NCBI GenBank assembly: GCA_038199375.1
Contig: JBBPZA010000129.1
Location: 1-59,810, forward strand
DNA: 59,810 nt
Source: JBBPZA01 sp038199375
GTDB taxonomy: Bacteria > Actinomycetota > Thermoleophilia > Solirubrobacterales > Solirubrobacteraceae
Reading direction: 5' to 3'
Part shown: positions 53,146 through 59,810 of the stretch, piece after piece
Numbering within the stretch: position 1 is the stretch's first letter
Layout: each line of letters starts with the position of its first letter
Program-made: the position numbers and the translations under genes
Notes under the pieces: generated by a model
What the model saw: the letters and a program-made list of their open reading frames with translations, nothing else
Told to the model about the DNA's origin: nothing
The model's database searches: none

Positions 53146-54452
53146 GTCGCGGGATTCTCTCCTATGCGCGCCTCCATCGACAGGGCGTGGACCTCGAAGC
53201 CCTCGGCCCGGGCGATCGCTGCGCCGCTGTGCGCGAGCGCCGCCGCCGCTGGGGCGCCCATCCGCACCTCGGCGACGCTCCGCCGGAACGCGCGCGGCGA
53301 GAGCGCCGAGCTGAAGCGGGCCGCCCCGCCGGTCGGCAGCACGTGGTTGGAGCCCGCGACGTAGTCTCCGAAGGCGGTGGCGCTGGCCGCCCCGACGAAT
53401 ACGCACCCCGCGACCCGCCCGACCGCCGCCGCCTCCGCCTTCTCGCCGACGAGCTGGAGGTGCTCGGGGCCGAGCGCGTCGGCGAGAGCGAGGGCGAGGG
53501 CCAGGTCGGGCGCCTCGACCAGGACGCATGGCGCCGATCCGTCCGCTTCGATCAGCTCTCCCAGCGCGTCGAGCGCGGCGCGCTCGGGCGAGATAGCCAC
53601 GACGAGGGAGCCCTCGCCGTGCTCGGCCTGCGCGGCGAGGTCGAGCGCCACCAGGGGAGCGCAGTGAGCGTCGGTCAGGACCACCACGAGCTCGCTGGGT
53701 CCGGCCAGGGCGTCGATCCCGACGCGCCCGAAGACCTGGCGCTTGGCCTCGGTCACATACGCGTTGCCCGGCCCGACGATGACGTCCACCGCCTCCACCG
53801 ACTCGGTTCCGTAGGCCAGCGCGGCTATCGCCTGCGCCCCGCCCATCCGGTAGATCTCGTCGGCTCCGCACAGCGCCGCCGCGCCGAGAACCGCCCCGTC
53901 CCACGGGCGCGGCGGCGTGCAGACGACGACGCGCTCCACGCCCGCGACGCGCGCCGCGGTGATTCCCATCACGGCGGTGCTCGGATATGGGGCTCGGCCG
54001 CCGGGCACGTGGACGGCAGCGCTGCGGACGGGCGCCTCGCGCAGAGTGACGCGCTGGCCCTGGGGCAGCGTGACCAGGCGCTCTCCTTCCCCGACCTGCG
54101 CCCGAGCGACCGCGGAAACGTTCTCGCGCGCGACGGTCAGCGCCCCGAGCAGCGAGGGCTCGAGGGGCGCCAGCTCATCCATCTCGACGCGCAGCGGCGG
54201 CGGCTCGGCGCCCTCCGCATCCAAGCGGCGCGTCAGATCGAGAACGGCGCGATCGCCCTCGGCGCGAACCCGCTCGAGGATCGCCGTGACGTCCGAGTGG
54301 ACGTCGGGCGGCGGGGGGGCGACGGCGCGGATCTCCACGGCAAGGGCCGACGGGTCACCGTCGAGGAGCCGCCGCTCAACCCCACGGAGCCGCCCCAAGC
54401 GAGCGTCGAGACGCCGCCGCTCAACCCCCACGGAGGACCTCCAGGCCGGCAT
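53142..54452 (-). CDS. hisD: Histidinol dehydrogenase
   Basis: 436 residues; two NAD-dependent oxidations giving histidine. HVPGGRAPYPSTAVMG, YVTEAKRQVFGRVGIDALAG, PSELVVV, AEHGEGSLVV and GSNHVLPTGGAARFSS with the Zn/base residues. The N-terminal about 35 residues (from ATG) contain a 15-residue repeat (GVERRRLDARLGRLR then GVERRLLDGDPSALA) that matches a tandem DNA repeat running back into hisG. A shorter true start inside the repeat is possible. Confidence 0.93.
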   Translation of the reverse strand: MPAWRSSVGVERRRLDARLGRLRGVERRLLDGDPSALAVEIRAVAPPPPDVHSDVTAILERVRAEGDRAVLDLTRRLDAEGAEPPPLRVEMDELAPLEPSLLGALTVARENVSAVARAQVGEGERLVTLPQGQRVTLREAPVRSAAVHVPGGRAPYPSTAVMGITAARVAGVERVVVCTPPRPWDGAVLGAAALCGADEIYRMGGAQAIAALAYGTESVEAVDVIVGPGNAYVTEAKRQVFGRVGIDALAGPSELVVVLTDAHCAPLVALDLAAQAEHGEGSLVVAISPERAALDALGELIEADGSAPCVLVEAPDLALALALADALGPEHLQLVGEKAEAAAVGRVAGCVFVGAASATAFGDYVAGSNHVLPTGGAARFSSALSPRAFRRSVAEVRMGAPAAAALAHSGAAIARAEGFEVHALSMEARIGENPAT

Positions 54453-54492
54453 GGATGCGCCGCCGTTCAACCCCCACGGAGGACCTCCAGGA
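54369..54492. repeat. Tandem repeat across the hisG/hisD junction
   Basis: Three copies of cgccg(c/t)tcaacccccacgg (the innermost shorter by one c) recur with 46- and 45-base offsets; two copies extend as aggacctccagg. The rightmost copy encodes the last residues and stop of hisG, the other two the first residues of hisD. Because 46 is not a multiple of three, the first duplication switched frame while the second kept it. It also carries the perfect palindrome ggaggtcctcc twice. Confidence 0.9.
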
Positions 54493-55093
54493 CGCCGTCG
54501 ATCGCCGCGGCCTTGAGCTTGTGGGCGACCGGGTTGGCGATGAGGCGCGCGGTGGACGTGGCGATCTCCTCGCGGATGACCAGGCCGTTCTCGCGAAGCG
54601 TCGTGCCGGTCGCGGTGAGGTCGACGATCGCCTCCACCAGCCCGGTCAGCGGCGCGAGCTCGACCGAGCCCTTGACCTCGACGATCTCCGCCTGGCGACC
54701 GGTGCTCTCGAGCCAGTTGGCCGCGATCCGCGGGTACTTCGTGGCCACCCGCATCACGCCCAGGCGTCGCAGCGCCTCGGAGGCAAGGTCGGGCCCGGCC
54801 ACCGTCGCCAGGACCATCCGGCACTCGCCGTAGCCCAGGTCCAGCAGCTCGTAGACCTCGCGCTCGGACTGCTCCAGGAGCACGTCCTTGCCGGTGATCC
54901 CGAGGTCGGCGGCGCCGGCCTCGACGTAGGTCGGGACGTCGGAGGGCCTCATGGTGACGATCCCCGCCCGGGGGAAGAGCAGCTTGCGGTCGTTGGCGCG
55001 GACCTCGGCGGTGTCCAGGCCGAGGCGCTCCAGCCGGTCGAGGGTGCCCGCGAACAGCGCGCCCCGCGGTACGGCGATGGTGAGGTCGCTCAC
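54467..55093 (-). CDS. hisG: ATP phosphoribosyltransferase, short form
   Basis: 208 residues, catalytic subunit only, first step of histidine synthesis. LTIAVPRGALFAGTLDRLE, DLGITGKDVLLE, VATKYPRIAANWLE and VDLTATGTTLRENGL are visible. It lacks the C-terminal regulatory domain of long HisG, so it needs HisZ, encoded just upstream. The GTG used gives the 4-bp overlap with hisZ; a GTG two codons earlier is possible. The last codons fall in the tandem repeat. Confidence 0.95.
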   Translation of the reverse strand: MSDLTIAVPRGALFAGTLDRLERLGLDTAEVRANDRKLLFPRAGIVTMRPSDVPTYVEAGAADLGITGKDVLLEQSEREVYELLDLGYGECRMVLATVAGPDLASEALRRLGVMRVATKYPRIAANWLESTGRQAEIVEVKGSVELAPLTGLVEAIVDLTATGTTLRENGLVIREEIATSTARLIANPVAHKLKAAAIDGVLEVLRGG

Positions 55094-56094
55094 TCCCACG
55101 GCCCCGCCCCGCTTTCCTCGCCGGCCGCGGCGCCGCCGGCCTCCCCCTGCCCCGCTCCGCGCTCCTCGCCCATCAGCGCCATGTGCAGCCGCTCCACGTT
55201 GAGCGCGAAGCCGACCGCCGGCAGGGGCCGGCCGAAGCGGCCGAGCAGGTCGTCGTAGCGGCCCCCGCCCCCGATCGGCACGCCGAGCGCCGGGTCGTAG
55301 ACGTCGAAGACGGCGCCCGTGTAGTAGTCGAGATCGCGAAGGAGTCCGAGGTCGAAGATCACCCGCTCGGCGACGCCGGGGGCGAGCAGGGCGTGGACCG
55401 CCCGCATCCCGTCGACCGCCTCACCCGCAACCTCGAGCGCCTCGGGACCCCCACGGGTCTGGGGGACGCGAAGGAGCAGTGCGGCGGCGTCGGCATCGAG
55501 GCCGAGGCGGGCGATCTCGCGCTCCACGCCGACGAAGTCGCGCATGACCAGGTGATGCAGGAGCGGCCCGCGCACGTTCGCGGGCACGCCGAGGCCGTCG
55601 AGCAGGGCGGGGTAGAGCCCGGCGTCGCCCAGGCCCACCCGGTAGCCCTCGAGGCCCACGGCGTCGAGCGCGGCGCACAGGACGGCCAGCGCCTCGGCCG
55701 TGCCCTCAGGCGCCGGTGAGCCGATCAGCTCGATACCCGCCTGGAGGAACTCGCGCGCCTGGCCCCGGTGCGCACGAACCCCCCGGTAGGCATGCGCGAA
55801 GTAGGCGAAGCGCAGCGGAGGCGCGACGCCGCCGTAGCGCGTTGCGGCCACGCGCGCGATCGGGACCGTCATGTCCGAGCGCAGCACCAGCACGTCGCCG
55901 TGGGCGTCGAACATTCGGTAGGCCGGGCTCACCCCGGCGGGTCGCAGCTCTGACTCGTACTCCAAGGCGGGCGTGTAGACCTCGCCGTAGCCGGCCGCCT
56001 CGAAGACCGAACGAAGCCGCTCGGTGATCTCGCGAAGCTCGCGCATCTCGTCGGGCAGCACGTCGCGCGTTCCGCTGGGAGTGGGATGGATCAT
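55090..56094 (-). CDS. hisZ: ATP phosphoribosyltransferase regulatory subunit
   Basis: 334 residues, a class II aminoacyl-tRNA synthetase-like paralogue of HisRS that binds histidine and regulates short HisG. MIHPTPSGTRDVLPDEM, LRSDMTVPIARVAATRYGG, LRDLDYYTGAVFDVY and IGGGGRYDDLLGRFGRPLPA. There is no anticodon-binding domain; the C-terminus ends in a Gly/Glu/Ala tail. First gene of the his run, 67 bases after murA. Confidence 0.95.
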   Translation of the reverse strand: MIHPTPSGTRDVLPDEMRELREITERLRSVFEAAGYGEVYTPALEYESELRPAGVSPAYRMFDAHGDVLVLRSDMTVPIARVAATRYGGVAPPLRFAYFAHAYRGVRAHRGQAREFLQAGIELIGSPAPEGTAEALAVLCAALDAVGLEGYRVGLGDAGLYPALLDGLGVPANVRGPLLHHLVMRDFVGVEREIARLGLDADAAALLLRVPQTRGGPEALEVAGEAVDGMRAVHALLAPGVAERVIFDLGLLRDLDYYTGAVFDVYDPALGVPIGGGGRYDDLLGRFGRPLPAVGFALNVERLHMALMGEERGAGQGEAGGAAAGEESGAGPWE

Positions 56095-56161
56095 GGGCGT
56101 GGAGGTGCCCGCCTGGCTGCGCGGCTCGGGCGGTGCCTGCGCGCGCCGGGCCACGCCCTGG

Positions 56162-57460
56162 CTAGGCGTGGACGGGCTCCGTCGCCACGCGCTCAATGCG
56201 GCCGCCGAGCTCGCGAAGGCGCTCGTCGATGCGTTCGTAGCCGCGGTCGATCTGGCGGATGTTTCCGATCTCGCTCGGCCCTTGCGCCGCCAGGGCGGCG
56301 ATCAGCATGGCCATTCCCGCGCGGATGTCGGGTGACTCCAGCCGCTCGCCGCGCAGGCGCGACGGACCGGTGACGATCGCCCGATGTGGATCGCACAGGA
56401 TGATGTCGGCGCCCATGATCCCGAGCTTGTCGGTGAAGATCAGCCGGTTCTCGAACATCCACTCGTGGACGAGCACCGAGCCCGAGCACTGGGTCGCGAG
56501 CGCCACCGCGACGCTGGTCAGGTCGGCAGGAAACGCGGGCCACGGCCCATCCTGGATCTTGCCCTTGTACTCCCCGACGTCACGGGCGACGACGAGCTGC
56601 TGCTCTCCCTGGACGAGCACATTCTCGCCCTCGATCTCAGTTCGCAGCCCGAGCCTTTCGAAGACGAGCCGGATCATGCGCAGATCGTTGGGGACGACGC
56701 CCTCGATGCGCAGCTCCCCCCCGGTCACCCCCGCCAGCGCGATGAAGCTGCCGATCTCGATGTGGTCCGGCGCGACCTCGTGCTCGCACCCTCCCAGCTC
56801 GGAGCTCCCGTGCACCGTGAGCACGTTGGAGCCGATGCCGTGGATGTCGGCGCCCATCTTGACGAGCATGCGCGCGAGATCCTGGATGTGGGGCTCGCAC
56901 GCCGCGTTGCCGATGACCGTCGCACCCGGCGTGAGCGCCGCCGCCATGAGCGCGTTCTCGGTCGCCATCACCGACGGTTCGTCCAGGAAGACGTCGCCGG
57001 CGCGCAGACCTCGCGAGGCGGTCAGGACGATGTCGCGCTCGACTTCGATCTCCGCTCCGAGCGCGCGGAAGGCGTCGAGGTGAGGATCGAGGCGCCGGCG
57101 GCCGATGACGTCTCCCCCCGGCGGCGGCATCGTGGCGCGACCGAAGCGGGCCAGCAGCGGGCCGGCGAGCAGGAACGAGGCGCGAATTCGGTTGGAGAGC
57201 TCACGATCGATGTCGTGGTGGTCGACGGTCGCACCCCGGACGGCGACCTCGTTCTCGCCTCGCCACTCCGTGTGCGCGCCGAGCGCGGCAAGGATCGCGA
57301 CCATCGTCTCGACGTCGCTGATCCGCGGGACATTGCGCAGCACGACCTCCTCCCCGGTCAGGACGGAGGCGGCCAACAGGGGCAGGGCGGCGTTCTTGTT
57401 GCCTGCGGGAACGACCGTCCCCGACAGCGGAACCCCCCCGTGAATGACGAACTTCTCCAT
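56162..57460 (-). CDS. murA: UDP-GlcNAc 1-carboxyvinyltransferase with Asp at the fosfomycin position
   Basis: 432 residues; first committed step of peptidoglycan synthesis. VPAGNKNAALPLLAASVLTG (Lys-Asn-Lys type substrate site), RASFLLAGPLLARFGRATMP and GGDVIGRRRLDPHLDAFRAL. The catalytic-loop Cys of E. coli MurA is replaced by Asp117, the same change as in Mycobacterium, which makes the enzyme insensitive to fosfomycin. ATG (MEKFVIHGG) chosen from family length; a small fragment gene is divergent from it. Confidence 0.95.
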   Translation of the reverse strand: MEKFVIHGGVPLSGTVVPAGNKNAALPLLAASVLTGEEVVLRNVPRISDVETMVAILAALGAHTEWRGENEVAVRGATVDHHDIDRELSNRIRASFLLAGPLLARFGRATMPPPGGDVIGRRRLDPHLDAFRALGAEIEVERDIVLTASRGLRAGDVFLDEPSVMATENALMAAALTPGATVIGNAACEPHIQDLARMLVKMGADIHGIGSNVLTVHGSSELGGCEHEVAPDHIEIGSFIALAGVTGGELRIEGVVPNDLRMIRLVFERLGLRTEIEGENVLVQGEQQLVVARDVGEYKGKIQDGPWPAFPADLTSVAVALATQCSGSVLVHEWMFENRLIFTDKLGIMGADIILCDPHRAIVTGPSRLRGERLESPDIRAGMAMLIAALAAQGPSEIGNIRQIDRGYERIDERLRELGGRIERVATEPVHA

Positions 57461-57524
57461 GAGTGGATGCGCTCCCAGTCGGTGGGAGTCCGGCGGCTGC
57501 AAGCGCTGGGCTAGGTTAACAGCC

Positions 57525-57614
57525 ATGGTGCCTCCGATCCTTTCGCGAGAGGAGGCCTGGACCCTCCTCGACGAGTGGATCGCATCGGAGTCCCGGCCGG
57601 CCGACGCGGCCTGA
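57525..57614 (+). pseudogene. Possible N-terminal remnant of an HD-domain hydrolase
   Basis: A 29-codon plus-strand frame reads SREEAWTLLDEWIASES then ends after PADAA. The opening (hydrophobic, then xREEAxxLLxEWxxSE) is like the start of small HDIG-domain phosphohydrolases, where SLxxH would follow, but the rest is absent. It may be a truncated fragment or a genuine tiny peptide. No ribosome site is visible. Confidence 0.4.
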
Positions 57615-57635
57615 GCGCGCCGGTGTCGCAGGGGC

Positions 57636-58697
57636 TCAGCGCGCCCGCGCCCCACCCTCGACCCGGTCGGTGCGCTCGAGGCCTTCGAGCTCCCCGGCGC
57701 TGAGGGTCCGCTTGCCGTGCCGGCTCTGACCGATCGGCAGCCCCGCGCGGTTGCGGGACGGGTCGCGCAGATGCAGCCGTCGCCGCCGGTGGTAGAAGTA
57801 GCGCTGGATCCCGAGCACCGTCACTCCGGCCACCAGCAGCGACCCGAGGTTGATCGCGAGCTGGAGCATCGAGCCGCGCCAGGCCGGCCAGTCCTGGTAG
57901 GCGAAGGCCACGCCGATGTTCGCGGCGGCCGGGATGGTCGTCACCGAGATGAGCACCCCGATCAGCGCCCCCGACTTCGCCGAGGTCAGCGAGAGAACTC
58001 CGGCGGCGCCCGCGCACAAGGCGACGAAGAACGCGAAGAAGCCGGGGCTGGCGATCACGTTGGAGAGCGTGTGGTCGGCCTCGGTGAACACGTCGGGGGT
58101 GACGCCCGTCGCCTTGAAGATCAGGGTCGCCAACCACGTGAGCGTGATGCCCAGGGGAAAGCCGACCGCGAGCGCGAGGAACGAGCGAACGGCGAGGTTG
58201 CGCCGTCGCTGGACGGCGGCCACGCAGAATCCGGCGATGGGCCCGAACTCCGGGCCCACGACCATCGCGCCCACGATGAGGATCGGCGTGTCCAGGAAGA
58301 TGCCGACCGCCGCGATCAACATTGCGAGGACCATGAAGGCCAGGAAGCTGGCCGAGAGCTCGGCGTTCTCCTCGGTCCGAGCCTCGATCTCCTCCCACAC
58401 GACCGCATCGGACGGCGCCCCCGGCGCCGCCTTCTCGGCGCGCCGCGACGCCTCGGAGATCTCGGTGTCGATCTCCTCGATCGCGATGGACCCCTTCTGC
58501 GGGATCTCGAGCTCGCGCAGGTCGGAGATCAGCACGCTCGCATCCTCGCGGGCGACGTCGGCGAGGATCACGTCCCCGGCCGGCCGTCGCGCGGCGCCCG
58601 GAAAATGGATGATGTTGCAGACCGACTCGTTGCCCGAGAAGAGCTCAAGGATCTGCTCCGCCTCCTTCTGGGGCGCGACGATGCGCATGTGGAGCAT
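57636..58697 (-). CDS. DUF389 membrane protein
   Basis: 353 residues. A soluble N-terminal part (MLHMRIVAPQKEAEQILELF, VILADVAREDASVLISDLRE) precedes about six membrane helices with FLDTPILIVGAMVVGPEFGP and FCVAAVQRRRNLAVRSFLA, typical of DUF389. The basic C-terminus (YFYHRRRRLHLRDPSRNR) is cytoplasmic. The function is unknown. Start chosen at the ATG before the conserved domain. Confidence 0.88.
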   Translation of the reverse strand: MLHMRIVAPQKEAEQILELFSGNESVCNIIHFPGAARRPAGDVILADVAREDASVLISDLRELEIPQKGSIAIEEIDTEISEASRRAEKAAPGAPSDAVVWEEIEARTEENAELSASFLAFMVLAMLIAAVGIFLDTPILIVGAMVVGPEFGPIAGFCVAAVQRRRNLAVRSFLALAVGFPLGITLTWLATLIFKATGVTPDVFTEADHTLSNVIASPGFFAFFVALCAGAAGVLSLTSAKSGALIGVLISVTTIPAAANIGVAFAYQDWPAWRGSMLQLAINLGSLLVAGVTVLGIQRYFYHRRRRLHLRDPSRNRAGLPIGQSRHGKRTLSAGELEGLERTDRVEGGARAR

Positions 58698-59246
58698 CGC
58701 GAGCAGGCTACTCGTCGCGAGAGCGCGGCCCAGACCCGGCGCCAAAGCAGCTCAGCCCCGGCGCCAGGGCGGCTCAAAAGCGCCGCCAGGGCGGCTCAAA
58801 CCCGGCTCGCAGCAAGAACCGTTGCAGCGGGCAGACACCGCTTTGGCTCTGCGCGCCCGTTTGCCGAACGCGGCCGGGCACAAACACCCGTTCCGTCCGT
58901 CACCGACCGTAGCTTGGCGAACGCATGTTCCGGTCAGCAACACCCCGGTCATCGACAGCCACCCGCTCGCCATCCCCCGCGCCGGCCCGCCGTCTGCTCG
59001 ATGCCATCGTGGCCTTCGCCACGCTCGAGGCCATCGCGCCCGCCGCCGCCGGGACGGTCGAGCACACCTCTCAGCCGCACCCGCACCGGCGATCGCTGCG
59101 CGCCTCGCGCTCGCGGCGCGCCGGGGCGGTGCCGGCTGCGAGCCAGCACTGCCTTTGCCCGCGCCGCAGCGCCGGCCCACGCGGCGGGTCGTCCCGTACG
59201 ACGGCGCGCCCGTGCCGCTGAAACGCGGACCGGGCGCTCGATGAAG
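58698..59246. other. Region between the DUF389 gene and 5S rRNA
   Basis: No confident gene. Open frames on both strands are low-complexity Arg/Ala/Pro translations that run into the rRNA. Near the left end, three imperfect copies of a 22-26 base unit (ccggcgccagggcggctcaa) lie in tandem. Downstream of a 5S gene such sequence may contain the rRNA operon terminator, but no strong hairpin with a U-run was found. Confidence 0.5.
58736..58805. repeat. Short tandem repeat, about 22-26 base unit
   Basis: Units ccggcgccaaagcagctcag, ccggcgccagggcggctcaa and gcgccgccagggcggctcaa follow one another directly. No coding meaning is evident. Confidence 0.7.
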
Positions 59247-59363
59247 AACCGGCGGCGACCTACTCTCCCAGGCCCTTGCGGGCCAAGTACCATCGGCGCT
59301 GAGGGGCTTAACTGCTCTGTTCGGAATGGGAAGAGGTGTTTCCCCCTCGCCATAGCCACCGGA
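59247..59363 (-). rRNA. rrf: 5S ribosomal RNA
   Basis: On the minus strand the sequence starts CCGGTGGCTATGGCGAGGGG, continues with the loop region CCCATTCCGAACAGAGCAGT and ATGGTACT, and ends GGGAGAGTAGGTCGCCGCCG. The ends CCGGTGGC and GCCGCCGG pair over 8 bp to form helix I. It follows the 23S gene by about 80 bases, as in a normal rrn operon. Confidence 0.97.
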
Positions 59364-59442
59364 AACGCGACGAGACCGGAGCCTCTCCACGAACCTTGAA
59401 AACCGCACAGCCGCCCTAACGGGCACACCAGTGAAAAGAAAT

Positions 59443-59810
<368 letters not shown>

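Noticed and set aside
58925..59221. Plus-strand frame near 5S rRNA as a gene
   Set aside because: Only a short hydrophobic patch, then Arg/Ser/Pro low complexity; no ribosome site and no recognisable domain.

Overview
This window is high-GC, densely packed bacterial chromosome. It carries the actinobacterial gene neighbourhood recN-steA-steB-pyrG with tlyA-nadK, plus sepF, short-form hisG with hisZ, a MurA with Asp at the fosfomycin-target position, and a complete-looking PilMNO/PilD type IV pilus block. Together these suggest a deep-branching actinobacterium of class Thermoleophilia (Solirubrobacterales-like). The taxonomic call is inference from gene content and order. Nearly all housekeeping genes lie on the minus strand, so transcription runs right to left, and many neighbours overlap by 4 bp (ATGA/GTGA).

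Layout, left to right: (1) 1-8 kb: end of a possible transposase gene, an M20 peptidase, pyrG, a MraY-like transferase, steB, steA and recN. (2) 8-12.9 kb: a repeat-bearing intergenic region, an HD-GYP protein with a giant glycine-rich tail, nadK, tlyA and a small divergent gene. (3) 12.9-21.2 kb: dxs, polyprenyl synthase, xseB, nusB, efp, an M24 peptidase, aroQ, a fused aroK-aroB and aroC. (4) 21.3-25.9 kb: a PilP-position protein, pilO, pilN, pilM and the prepilin peptidase. (5) 25.9-34.7 kb, the accessory region: vapBC, a plus-strand minor-pilin operon whose members carry FN3 and PKD-like domains, a frameshifted membrane glycosyltransferase, two PilA-type pilins, a c-di-GMP-I (GEMM) riboswitch ahead of the stronger pilin gene, a cupredoxin-like protein and a probable toxin-antitoxin-like pair. 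(6) 34.8-38.4 kb: two large multi-spanning membrane proteins. (7) 38.4-43.1 kb: cdsA, uppS, frr, pyrH, tsf and rpsB. (8) 43.4-48.9 kb: rluD, lspA, yggT, proC, a DoxX-like gene, sepF, a PLP-binding YggS protein and a laccase-fold pgeF. (9) 49-57.5 kb: a CCA/poly(A) polymerase-like enzyme, hisF-A-H-B-D-G-Z and murA. (10) 57.6-59.8 kb: a DUF389 protein, 5S rRNA and the 3' end of 23S rRNA.

The most interesting system is a cyclic-di-GMP-wired type IV pilus. The major pilin mRNA carries a well-conserved c-di-GMP-I aptamer. A membrane HD-GYP protein, of a family that degrades c-di-GMP, is encoded about 22 kb away. The pilus assembly genes (pilM, N, O, a PilP-position gene, pilD) and domain-decorated minor pilins lie between them. 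The ATPases PilB/PilT and platform protein PilC are not in the window.

Other points worth a second look are a 49-residue Gly/Ala/Ser insertion inside the RecN ATPase head, a 165-residue extension on ribosomal protein S2, an AroQ lacking a conserved active-site His, a tandem repeat spanning the hisG/hisD junction, and a hisH that seems to start with CTG.
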